64,000 nt of DNA from CAVQWT01 sp963810815 (GTDB lineage: Bacteria; Pseudomonadota; Gammaproteobacteria; Burkholderiales; Casimicrobiaceae), in NCBI GenBank assembly GCA_963810815.1, contig CAWEPB010000003.1:248001-312000 (forward strand). Reading direction: 5' to 3'. The notes below the pieces were generated by a model. It searched no databases. It was not told the DNA's origin and saw nothing but the letters and a program-made list of their open reading frames with translations. Positions 32,131-39,962 of the stretch are shown here, one piece after another. The position numbers were made by a program, and so were the translations under genes. The first letter of the stretch is position 1. The number at the start of each line of letters is the position of its first letter.

Positions 32131-32149
32131 TTTCCAGCGAAGCGAACGC

Positions 32150-32467
32150 CTACTTCGCCAGCGACAGCACGTACGCGACCATCGTCTTGATGTCGGCGTC
32201 GGCGATCTGCGGATGCGGCGGCATCGGCACGGCGCCCCACGTTCCGGACCCCCCCTTCTTTACCTTCTCGGCCAGCATCGCCGGCGCCTTGGCGTCACCC
32301 TTGTACTTCTTGGCGACGTCGTTGTACGCGGGGCCGACGAGCTTCTTGTCGTTGGCGTGGCAGGCGACACAGCCCGACTTCTTCACGAGATCCTCGCCCG
32401 GACTGGCCTGGGCAGCCGTGGCGCCGGCAACGAGCACGGCGGCGGCGAGATACGCAGCGACTTTCAT
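32150..32467 (-). CDS. Cytochrome c551/c8-type monoheme protein
   Basis: A 105-residue periplasmic electron carrier. A signal peptide (MKVAAYLAAAVLVAGATAAQA) is cleaved after about residue 21. The heme motif is CVACH at 33-37, and the axial Met is probably M82 in WGAVPMPPHPQI, the c551-type ligand loop. It may hand electrons to a terminal oxidase or nitrite reductase; no partner is next to it. ATG at 32467 has GGAGAA seven bases upstream. Followed by its own terminator. Confidence 0.92.
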   Translation of the reverse strand: MKVAAYLAAAVLVAGATAAQASPGEDLVKKSGCVACHANDKKLVGPAYNDVAKKYKGDAKAPAMLAEKVKKGGSGTWGAVPMPPHPQIADADIKTMVAYVLSLAK

Positions 32468-32597
32468 CGATTCTCCATCGTCAGAGTGAAAAAACCGGCG
32501 GCATCTTAACCGATCCCGGGCCAAGTGGCCACGTTCGCACTGTGGCAGAGATCGCGGCCGACGGGGGGCCTCGCGGTCGCCCGCGGCGACCCGGGGC

Positions 32598-34238
32598 TCA
32601 GTTCGTCTCCTCGAACGCGACGCGCTCGAAGTCGGAGCCGCGCTGGAGCAGGCGGGTCAGGCGGAACTTGCGCTCCGGACCGGCATCGAGCGAGCGCAGG
32701 CCCCGGCTGGGGCTGAAGGTACGCGGCGGGAGGATCAGCGCCGCCTTGTCCTCGGGCGTTTCCATCAGCAGCAGCGCGGGCAGCGGCGGGTCCTCGGCGA
32801 AGGCGGCGGACTGCGGTCGCAGCGCGAGCGTCTTCGGCGTCCCCGGCCAGAGCCGCACCGACAGCGCGAGCTCGCCTTCCAGACCCTGCGAGACGCGGGT
32901 CACGTAGCCCAGTCGCGTGCGTTCTTCGTCGCGCAGGACGACGAGCTGCTCGAGGTGCCAGCGGTGATGCGGCGACGACCGTCGCGTGAGCTGTCCCTCG
33001 CGCCACTCGTAGATGCCCTGCCAGCTCTCCCAGGCCCAGGTCCGCTCGGAGTCTTCCTTGCCGCGGTCGTAATCGGTCAGCGCGCCGAGGGTCTGCAGGT
33101 GCTGCGCACCCTGGAACGAGAGTCGGCCCAGCGGATCGCGCCGCTCGAAGGTGCGCCCGCCGACGCGGAAATACGCCGCCGGCAGCCCGCCGCAGCACAG
33201 CTCGACGGTGGCGCGCGGCAGGTCTTCGGTGCGCCGGGGCGCCTGATACCAGCGCAGGTCGAGGTAGGCGAGCAGCGTCGTGCATTGCTCGACGCTGCAG
33301 TCGTGGCCGAGCTGCAACTCCGCCGGATTGGCGCCCGTCTGCAGGCGCTTGAGGCGTCCGCGCACGCTGGTCGCGAGCTTGCCCGGATAACCGAAGCGCA
33401 TCGACGCGGGGGCCCGGCGCGGCGGCGCGGCGGCGAGGGTTGCGCCGGCCGACCCTTCGAGGTCGACGACTATTACCGGACCCTCGGTCTCGCGCTGCTG
33501 CGCATACGGAAACACCTTGCGCGACCACATCTGCAGCCAGCGGTCGGCCAGTTCGACCTGCTTGACCGTCATCGCACAGGGATCGGCGAGGGCGAGCAGC
33601 AGCGCGTGGCTGTAGGTGGAATAGCAGGAGATGCCCACGCCGTTGGGCATGAGGTCGTCCGAAACCGCGGTGACCGCGCAATCGAGCATCTCGGCCAACC
33701 GGTAGTACGCGTGCAGCTCCTGCCACAGCGACGGCGGCGCGACGCGGCGCGCGAGGCCGTAGACGAGCAGCAGCTGCTTGCCGACGTACAGGCCCCGTTG
33801 CAGCAGCTTGGGCTTGACGCCGGCGAGATCGGCGTCGCCCTCCAGCAGCGGCTTCAGGCAGGCGGAATACGGCTCCCACAGCGCGTTCCAGAGCGCGATC
33901 GCCTGCTCTGCGGCCTCGGCCTCGCGTTCACCGGCCGGCTGCGACTTGCCGGCGTATCGACGCGCCAGTTCGGTGTGGAGAAAGCCGACCGGCTCCCGGA
34001 GCACCTCCGCGATCGTCGCCCGCTCGCGCGGCGGGAATTCGGCCGCCGACAGCGCCTTCAGCTGGCCCAGCACCGCCTCGTACATCGCGCCCACGCCGGT
34101 CAGCGGGAGCGTGTTCGCCCATTGCCGGGCGCTGTCGGCGTCGGTGAAGGCGAGCGCGGCCGGCGCGGGGGCCGCCGGGTCCGGCGTGGCGCCTGGATCG
34201 AGTACGGGAGCGGAGGTGTCCATCGTCGTGCCTGTCAT
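32598..34238 (-). CDS. Conserved betaproteobacterial protein, possibly PilZ-like
   Basis: A 546-residue, largely helical protein I do not firmly recognise. The opening is Ala/Pro-rich, then come AFTDADSARQWANTLPLTG, ERATIAEVLREPVGFLHTEL and ELHAYYRLAEMLDC. A C-terminal region from about residue 430 (THRS-like SSPHHRWHLEQLVVLRDEER, then a beta-rich stretch ending PRTFSPSRGLRSL) could be a PilZ-type or other c-di-GMP-related fold, but that is a weak inference. No signal peptide. Start ATG at 34238; an in-frame ATG at 34223 is possible. Lies 10 bases after the HIT gene on the same strand, probably one transcript. Confidence 0.7.
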   Translation of the reverse strand: MTGTTMDTSAPVLDPGATPDPAAPAPAALAFTDADSARQWANTLPLTGVGAMYEAVLGQLKALSAAEFPPRERATIAEVLREPVGFLHTELARRYAGKSQPAGEREAEAAEQAIALWNALWEPYSACLKPLLEGDADLAGVKPKLLQRGLYVGKQLLLVYGLARRVAPPSLWQELHAYYRLAEMLDCAVTAVSDDLMPNGVGISCYSTYSHALLLALADPCAMTVKQVELADRWLQMWSRKVFPYAQQRETEGPVIVVDLEGSAGATLAAAPPRRAPASMRFGYPGKLATSVRGRLKRLQTGANPAELQLGHDCSVEQCTTLLAYLDLRWYQAPRRTEDLPRATVELCCGGLPAAYFRVGGRTFERRDPLGRLSFQGAQHLQTLGALTDYDRGKEDSERTWAWESWQGIYEWREGQLTRRSSPHHRWHLEQLVVLRDEERTRLGYVTRVSQGLEGELALSVRLWPGTPKTLALRPQSAAFAEDPPLPALLLMETPEDKAALILPPRTFSPSRGLRSLDAGPERKFRLTRLLQRGSDFERVAFEETN

Positions 34239-34248
34239 CGTGGCAACG

Positions 34249-34674
34249 TCAGGAAACGGACGGCCCGAGGGCGCGCGCGAGGTCGGCGGCGACCCGCGTC
34301 GCGAACTCCGGCGCGAGGGCGCGCGGCGAGGGTTCGCGCTGGCGCGCACCCCAGACGGGCTGCGGAAAATGCGTGTCGTCGGCGAACCGCGGGATCACGT
34401 GCCAGTGGAGGTGCGGAACCATGTTGCCGAGGCTGGCGAGGTTGACCTTGTCCGGCGAGAGGTGGCGGCGCAGCGCCGCTTCCACGGCGAAGACCGCCTC
34501 CATGCAGCGGGCGCGATCGGCAGGGACGAGGTCGGTCATCTCGCGAACGTGTTCGTTCCAGATCACCCGGCAAAAACCGGCGAAGGGCTCGTCGGTGAGC
34601 ACCACGCGACAACGGGTGTCGCGCCACAGAACCGTGCCGCCCTGCCCTTCGCAAAAAATGCACGCGGTCGTCAT
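34249..34674 (-). CDS. HIT family hydrolase
   Basis: A 141-residue histidine-triad protein. The triad is HLHWHVIP with His88, His90 and His92; the N-terminal CIFC (residues 5-8) resembles the zinc-binding Cys pair seen in some HIT proteins. Family members hydrolyse nucleotide monophosphoramidates or dinucleoside polyphosphates; the substrate here is unknown. First gene of a pair with the conserved protein downstream. Confidence 0.9.
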   Translation of the reverse strand: MTTACIFCEGQGGTVLWRDTRCRVVLTDEPFAGFCRVIWNEHVREMTDLVPADRARCMEAVFAVEAALRRHLSPDKVNLASLGNMVPHLHWHVIPRFADDTHFPQPVWGARQREPSPRALAPEFATRVAADLARALGPSVS

Positions 34675-34828
34675 CGGGTCCCCGGCGCGGCGTCCACGCC
34701 CCGTGGGAGCGGCGGGCGAGCCATGAGCCGATCTTTATAGCACAGCGCGAACCGGGTGGCGGCGCGCCGGGTACCGGCGGCTCCGGGCGGCGGACGGGCG
34801 GTCCGCGGCCACGCAACAGGCCGTGAAT

Positions 34829-34851
34829 ATTCGGCATCCGCGGTGCCGAAT
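34829..34851. repeat. Short palindrome ATTCGGCA-N7-TGCCGAAT
   Basis: A perfect eight-base inverted repeat with a seven-base spacer. It may be an operator for a dimeric repressor or a small RNA hairpin; no U-run follows. Confidence 0.6.
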
Positions 34852-34956
34852 CTGCCGGCGACACGGGTAGCCCCGCTCGGCGATGCTGATGCGGAAGTTG
34901 CGTCGATGCCGCCCGGGCAGGCCGGCCCCGCAACGACGCGTCACGGTTCCCTCCGC

Positions 34957-35007
34957 CCGTTCGGGCGATTCCGCCGGCCATCCCGGCCCGCCGAATCGCC
35001 CGAACGG
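34957..35007 (+). terminator. 15-base perfect inverted repeat followed by TTTTT
   Basis: CCGTTCGGGCGATTC (34957-34971) pairs exactly with GAATCGCCCGAACGG (34993-35007) across a 21-base loop, and GGACTTTTT follows on the plus strand. This resembles an intrinsic terminator, but no plus-strand gene is seen upstream for at least 4 kb, so what it would terminate is unclear. Confidence 0.55.
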
Positions 35008-35081
35008 GGACTTTTTCCGACTCCGCGGGGATCCTCGTCGCGGCCGCCATCCGATCCCGTCGACCGTCAGGGAAACGTGCC

Positions 35082-35342
35082 ATGAACAACCGCTGGAAGC
35101 GCCTCGTCCTCGCGGCCCTCGTCGCCGCCACGGCGGCCGCCATCGCCACCGCGCCGGCCGTACCCGCCGCGGGGCGGGTCGCGCCGTCAGACGAGCACGC
35201 GCTCGATGCCGCCGCGGTTGGCCCGCTCGACGTAACGCGCCATCCAGTCGGGCCCCAGCAGCTTGCGGGCCATCTCGACGACGATGTAGTCGGCATGGGT
35301 GCCGGCGTCGTCGTCGAACCGGGACAGCCCCTGCAGGCATGA
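35082..35342 (+). pseudogene. Orphan signal peptide reading frame, probably a gene remnant
   Basis: An ATG at 35082, eight bases after AGGGA, opens a textbook Sec signal peptide: basic MNNRWKR, then LVLAALVAATAAAIATAP, then a cleavage-like VPAAG. After about 35 residues the frame runs into the antisense strand of the oxidoreductase gene that ends at 35187, and the rest (to 35342) is not protein-like. The likely reading is the 5' remnant of a secreted-protein gene truncated by a deletion, with its promoter region upstream. A chance frame in GC-rich DNA is the alternative. Confidence 0.4.
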
Positions 35343-38300
35343 CGGGCAGGAGGTGAGGATCTTCACGTCGCCGGTGAAGCCGTCGGCGCGAAGCTTCGCC
35401 GCCCCGGCCTCCATCTGCTCCTCCTTGCGGAAGCGCACCTGCGTCGAGACGTCGGGCCGCGAAACCGCGAGCGAGCCGGACTCGCCGCAGCAGCGCTCAT
35501 TGAGGGCGACGCCGGTGCCCATCAGCTCGTTGACGACCTTCAGCGGCTGGTAGGTCTTCATCGGGGTGTGGCAGGGGTCGTGGTACATGTAGCGGACGCC
35601 TTCGACGCCCTCGAGCCTGACGCCCTTCTCCAGCAGATATTCGTGGATGTCGAGCAGCCGGCAGCCGGGGAAGATCTTCTCGAACTCGTACTTCTGCAGC
35701 TGGTCCATGCAGGTGCCGCAGGAAACGATCACCGTCTTGATGTCGAGGTAGTTGAGCGTATTGGCGACGCGATGGAACAGCACGCGGTTGCTGGTGACGA
35801 TCTCCCGCCCCTTCTCGCCCTGGCCCGACGCGGTCTGCGGATAGCCGCAGCACAGGTAGCCCGGCGGCAGCACCGTCTGCGCGCCGACGTGCCACAGCAT
35901 CGCCTGCGTCGCGAGTCCGACCTGCGAGAACAGGCGCTCGGAACCGCAGCCGGGGAAGTAGAACACCGCCTCGGCGTCCTCGTTCGCACGCTGCGGGTCG
36001 CGGATGATCGGCACGACCGTCGCGTCCTCGATGTCGAGCAGCGCGCGCGCGGTGCGCTTGGGCAGCCCGCCAGGCATCGGCTTGTTGACGAAGTGCACGA
36101 GCTGGGCCTTCAGCGGCGCTCGGCCGAGCGTCGCCGGCGGACGCCGGGTCTGCGCCGATGCGAGGCCGGTCCGCTTCGCGATCCCGTAGGCCAGCCGCTG
36201 CGCGCGATAGCCCCAATCGATCATCAGCTTCTGCACCAGCTTGACCGTCGCCGGATCGGTGGCGTTCAGCATGAACATCGCCGCCGCGGTGCCGGGATTC
36301 CACTTCTTCTTCCCCGACCGCGTGAGCAGCTCGCGCATCGCGATCGAGACGTCGCCGAAGTCGATGTCGACCGGGCACGGGTTGACGCACTTGTGGCACA
36401 CCGTGCAGTGGTCGGCAACGTCGGCGAACTCGTCGAAATGGCGCAAGGAAACGCCGCGGCGCGTCTGCTCCTCGTACAGGAACGCCTCGATCAGCAGCGA
36501 GGTGGCGAGGATCTTGTTGCGCGGGCTGTAGAGCAGGTTCGCCCGCGGCACGTGGGTCGAGCACACCGGCTTGCACTTGCCGCAGCGCAGGCAATCCTTG
36601 ATCGAGTCGGCGATCCCCCCGATCGCGCTCTGCTCGAGGATCAGGCTCTCCGCGCCGAGCAGGCTGAAGCTCGGCGTGTACGCGTTGGTGAGATCCGCCG
36701 GCAGCGCCGCGGCGCGCAGCAGCTTGCCCGCGTTGAATCGGCCGTCGGGATCGATGCGCCGCTTGTAGGCGGCGAACGGTGCCAGCTCGTCGTCGGTCAG
36801 GTACTCGAGCTTGGTGATGCCGATCCCGTGCTCGCCCGACACCACCCCGCCCAGCGCCCGCGCCAGCGCCATGATCCGCGCGACCGCCGCGTTGGCCGTC
36901 CGCAGCATCGCGTAGTCGTCCGAGTTGACGGGGATATTGGTGTGCACGTTGCCGTCGCCGGCGTGCATGTGCATCGCCACGAAGACGCGGCCGCGCAGCA
37001 CGCGCCGGTGAATGCCGGCGTAGGCCGCGACGACCGGGACATATGCGAGCCCCGCGAAGATCTCGTCCAGCGGAGCCTTGAGCTCGCGCTTCCACGAGAC
37101 CACCAGCGAGTGGTCCTGCAGCGCCGGGAACACCTGGTCGAGGCGGTCGGCGAAGCCCTGCCAGCGCGCGCGCACTTCCGCGACCAGGGCGCGCGCCTCG
37201 TCGAGCTTCGCCTCCAGCAGGTCCTGCGGCGGCCGGACCTCGCTGTCCGGGCCCCAGAGATGGGCGAGCGTCGGCGCCGACAGGAACGACGCGATCTCGT
37301 CGCACAGCACGAGCTTGTTGGCGAGCGAGAACTCGACGTTGATGTGCTCGACGCCGTCGGTGTAGTCGCCGAGCCGGTCGAGCGGGATGACGACGTCCTC
37401 GTTGATCTTGAAGGCGTTGGTGTGCTTGGCGATCGCCGCGGTGCGTGCACGGTCGAGCCAGAACTTCCTGCGCGCGTCCGCCGACACCGCGACGAAGCCC
37501 TCGCCGCCGCGCGCGTTGGCGAGGCGGACGACTTCCGACGCCGCCCTGGCGACGCTGTCGTCGTCCTCGCCGACGATGTCGCCCAGCAGCACCATCCGCG
37601 GCCGCCCGTGGCGCTTGGCCTTGGTCGCGTAGCCGACCGCCTTGACGTAGCGCTCGTCGAGGTGCTCGAGCCCGGCGAGGATCGCGCCGTGCGGGCGGCC
37701 GTCGAGGTAGCGCTTGATCTCGACGATCGCCGGCGTCGAATCGCGCACCGGCCCGAAGAACTCCAGGCACACGGTGCGGATCGCGGGCGGCATCCGGTGA
37801 AGCACGAAGCGCGCGCTGGTGATGATGCCGTCGCAGCCTTCCTTCTGCACCCCCGGCAGGCCGCCGAGGAACTTGTCGGTGACGTCCTTGCCGAGCCCCT
37901 TCTTGCGGAACTGCGACCCGGGGATCGCCAGCCGCTCGGCGCGGACCGACCGGCCGTCGGCGGCGGTCCACTTCAGCTCGAACGTCGCCACGTCGGCGTC
38001 GTGGATCTTGCCGAGGTTGTGGTCGAGGCGCGTGACCTCCAGCCACTCGGCGTTCGGCGTGACCATTCGCCACGACACGAGATTGTCGATCGCCGTGCCC
38101 CACAGGACCGCCTTCTTGCCGCCCGCGTTCACCGCGACGTTGCCGCCGATGCACGAGGCGTCCGCCGACGTCGGGTCGACGGCGAAGACGAGCCCTGCCT
38201 CCTCGGCGGCATTCATGACGCGGCGCGTGACGACTCCCGCGCCGGCATCGATCGTCGGCACCGGCTCCGGCCGCCCGGCGAGCGCGACGCGCTCGATCGC

Positions 38301-39035
38301 GGAGAGGCGCTCGAGCTTCTCGGTGTTGATGATCGCCGAGCGCGCGGACAGCGGGATCGCACCGCCGGTGTAGCCGGTGCCGCCGCCGCGCGGGATGATC
38401 GTGAGGCCGAGTTCGATGCAGCCCTCGACCAGGCCCCGGACCTCGTCCTCGGTGTCGGGGTACAGCACGACGAACGGATACTCGACGCGCCAGTCGGTGG
38501 CGTCGGTCACGTGCGACACGCGCGCGAGCCCGTCGAACGCGATGTTGTCCTTGTGCGTGTGCCGCGCCAGCACCCGCAGCGTGCGCCGGCGCAGCGCCGC
38601 TGCCTCGGGGAACCACGCCGCGAAGCGGTCGATCGCCGCGGTGGTCGCGGCGACCAGCCGCGCGACCTTCGCGTCGCGCGCCGGATCGGCGCCGGCGTTC
38701 GCCACCCGGCGCTTCTCGATCTCGCCGAGCCGGTGGCGCAGCGCGTCGACGAGCAGACGCTGCCGCTTCGGGTTGTCGACCAGGTCGTCCTGCAGGTACG
38801 GATTGCGGTCGACGACCCAGATGTCGCCCAGCACCTCGAACAGCATTCGCGCCGAGCGGCCGGTGCGGCGCTCGCCCCGCAGCTCGTCGAGCAGCGTCCA
38901 CATCTCCGCCCCGATCAGGCGGATGACGATCTCGCGGTCCGAGAACGACGTGTAGTTGTACGGGATCTCGCGCAGGCGCGGCGCGTCGATCCGTGGATCG
39001 GCGAGGTCGACGAAGGCGTCGGTGACGGCGTTCAT
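35187..39035 (-). CDS. DUF3683 FAD/Fe-S oxidoreductase (D-lactate/glycolate dehydrogenase-like)
   Basis: A 1282-residue multidomain redox enzyme. Order: an N-terminal DUF3683 domain (about 1-150, REIPYNYTSFSDREIVIRLI); an FAD-binding type-4 domain (IIPRGGGTGYTGGAIPL, about 215-232; DPTSADASCIGGNVAVNAGG); the FAD-linked oxidase C-terminal domain (HMHAGDGNVHTNIPVNSDD, VSGEHGIGITK); two 4Fe-4S sites (CLRCGKCKPVC and CTVCHKCVNPCPVD, about 835-930); and paired CCG heterodisulfide-type Cys motifs (GCGSERLFS, CCGYPQT, CGTCMDQL, CCGESGSL, CPSCLQGL). It probably oxidises a 2-hydroxyacid and passes electrons to quinone or another acceptor. Substrate unknown. A decayed copy of its first 40 codons lies at 39628-39758. 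Confidence 0.92.
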   Translation of the reverse strand: MNAVTDAFVDLADPRIDAPRLREIPYNYTSFSDREIVIRLIGAEMWTLLDELRGERRTGRSARMLFEVLGDIWVVDRNPYLQDDLVDNPKRQRLLVDALRHRLGEIEKRRVANAGADPARDAKVARLVAATTAAIDRFAAWFPEAAALRRRTLRVLARHTHKDNIAFDGLARVSHVTDATDWRVEYPFVVLYPDTEDEVRGLVEGCIELGLTIIPRGGGTGYTGGAIPLSARSAIINTEKLERLSAIERVALAGRPEPVPTIDAGAGVVTRRVMNAAEEAGLVFAVDPTSADASCIGGNVAVNAGGKKAVLWGTAIDNLVSWRMVTPNAEWLEVTRLDHNLGKIHDADVATFELKWTAADGRSVRAERLAIPGSQFRKKGLGKDVTDKFLGGLPGVQKEGCDGIITSARFVLHRMPPAIRTVCLEFFGPVRDSTPAIVEIKRYLDGRPHGAILAGLEHLDERYVKAVGYATKAKRHGRPRMVLLGDIVGEDDDSVARAASEVVRLANARGGEGFVAVSADARRKFWLDRARTAAIAKHTNAFKINEDVVIPLDRLGDYTDGVEHINVEFSLANKLVLCDEIASFLSAPTLAHLWGPDSEVRPPQDLLEAKLDEARALVAEVRARWQGFADRLDQVFPALQDHSLVVSWKRELKAPLDEIFAGLAYVPVVAAYAGIHRRVLRGRVFVAMHMHAGDGNVHTNIPVNSDDYAMLRTANAAVARIMALARALGGVVSGEHGIGITKLEYLTDDELAPFAAYKRRIDPDGRFNAGKLLRAAALPADLTNAYTPSFSLLGAESLILEQSAIGGIADSIKDCLRCGKCKPVCSTHVPRANLLYSPRNKILATSLLIEAFLYEEQTRRGVSLRHFDEFADVADHCTVCHKCVNPCPVDIDFGDVSIAMRELLTRSGKKKWNPGTAAAMFMLNATDPATVKLVQKLMIDWGYRAQRLAYGIAKRTGLASAQTRRPPATLGRAPLKAQLVHFVNKPMPGGLPKRTARALLDIEDATVVPIIRDPQRANEDAEAVFYFPGCGSERLFSQVGLATQAMLWHVGAQTVLPPGYLCCGYPQTASGQGEKGREIVTSNRVLFHRVANTLNYLDIKTVIVSCGTCMDQLQKYEFEKIFPGCRLLDIHEYLLEKGVRLEGVEGVRYMYHDPCHTPMKTYQPLKVVNELMGTGVALNERCCGESGSLAVSRPDVSTQVRFRKEEQMEAGAAKLRADGFTGDVKILTSCPSCLQGLSRFDDDAGTHADYIVVEMARKLLGPDWMARYVERANRGGIERVLV

Positions 39036-39147
39036 GGACCCTCGATGTTACCGCAGCGCAGCAAGCCGGAGCGGCGAACGCGAGTCCTCGTTGCGCCAGC
39101 GCAATGACGCGGTCGGCACCGGGGGCATCCGGCCCGCCCCATCTGGA

Positions 39148-39561
39148 TCAGCCGGCGAACGCGCGCACGCCCTCGGCGAGGGCCAGGTAACGGGCGAACT
39201 TTCCGGCGGCAATGCAGATCGCCGCCGCAACCGCGTTCTGCCGCAGCCAGCCCGACGCGACGCAAAGTGCGTCGCCGATCACCGGGACCCAGGACAGCAG
39301 CAGCGCGGGCGCACCGAAGCGGTGCGCGATGTCGAGCGCGCGCGCCCGGGTCTTCGGCCGGGGGAGGAATCGGCCGAGGGCGTAGGACGACAGGCCGCCG
39401 AGCGTGTTGCCGGCGGTGGCGACCCCGATCGCCGCCCAGTGCTGCGACGGGTCGTGGGTCAGCAGCGCCGCGAGCGCGATCTCCGAATTCCCGGGCAGCA
39501 GCGTCGCGGAGAGAAACGCGGAAGCGAAGAGGCCGACGAGGCTGAGCGACGCGGTGTCCAT
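39148..39561 (-). CDS. YqaA family membrane protein (DedA/SNARE-associated type)
   Basis: A 137-residue integral membrane protein with about three to four helices. Landmarks: LFASAFLSATLLPGNSEIAL, ATAGNTLGGLSSYALGRFLP and LLSWVPVIGDALCVASGWLR, the re-entrant-type motifs of the DedA-related family. The family may act in lipid transport or envelope homeostasis; the function of YqaA is not defined. It lies between the intact oxidoreductase gene and its truncated second copy. Confidence 0.88.
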   Translation of the reverse strand: MDTASLSLVGLFASAFLSATLLPGNSEIALAALLTHDPSQHWAAIGVATAGNTLGGLSSYALGRFLPRPKTRARALDIAHRFGAPALLLSWVPVIGDALCVASGWLRQNAVAAAICIAAGKFARYLALAEGVRAFAG

Positions 39562-39627
39562 GGCAGGCCCGTATCCTAGACGATCGGCCGGACTGCCCGG
39601 CCGGCGACCCTCGAGCGGGCGCCAGCC

Positions 39628-39758
39628 GCCCCGCCCCGACAGGTAAATCGCGAACTCGCGGTCGGAGAACGACTATAGTGGTACGGGGGCTCGCGCAGAC
39701 GCAGGGCGCCGGCGCCCGTTCCCTGCGAGTCGACGAAGCTATCGGCGACCGTGTTCAT
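39628..39758 (-). pseudogene. Decayed duplicate of the oxidoreductase 5' end
   Basis: The minus-strand frame begins MNTVADSFVDSQGTGAGALR, then LREPPYHYS, matching MNAVTDAFVDLADPRIDAPR and LREIPYNYTS of the intact gene at 39035. DNA similarity continues past a frameshift (SDREF/SDREI-like codons, then CCGCCCCGA-CAGG) to about 39628 and then stops. Upstream similarity also continues: both copies have AGCGCAGCAA within about 30 bases before the ATG. So a segment spanning the gene start was duplicated and then decayed. Confidence 0.8.
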
Positions 39759-39962
39759 GTCGACCTGACCGGCTGCCGGAGCGCAGCAACGGGTTCCGGG
39801 CGGGCTCTTCGGCGCGCGCAGGAGATCCTGAACGGCAGTTCGGCTGTCGCGGGAAATCCCGCTTTCAGTCTGGCGTACCAGGCTGCGTTCCCAAGTCGCT
39901 GGTGCCCTGGCCGAACCTGCGGGGTGGCCTGCGACCGCCCATTCTTACCGGAGCAGTGCCCG
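39759..39962. other. Gap between the pseudogene fragment and the DUF5648 gene
   Basis: About 200 bases with no gene. The first 30 or so resemble the region upstream of the oxidoreductase start. The rest should hold the promoter of the secreted protein gene, but I cannot point to hexamers. Confidence 0.5.

Larger units (their letters stand above)
34675..35081. other. Non-coding gap with two strong inverted repeats
   Basis: About 400 bases between the divergent HIT start and an orphan plus-strand frame. Two hairpins stand out: ATTCGGCA/TGCCGAAT at 34829-34851 and a 15-base perfect repeat at 34957-35007. Frames here are Arg/Pro-rich and look like noise. I see no confident gene. Confidence 0.6.

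Noticed and set aside
35568..39107. A 1179-codon plus-strand open frame opposite the oxidoreductase
   Set aside because: It is the antisense of a fully motif-supported gene, is Arg/His/Val-rich and has no recognisable domain. High GC suppresses stops in the mirrored frame.
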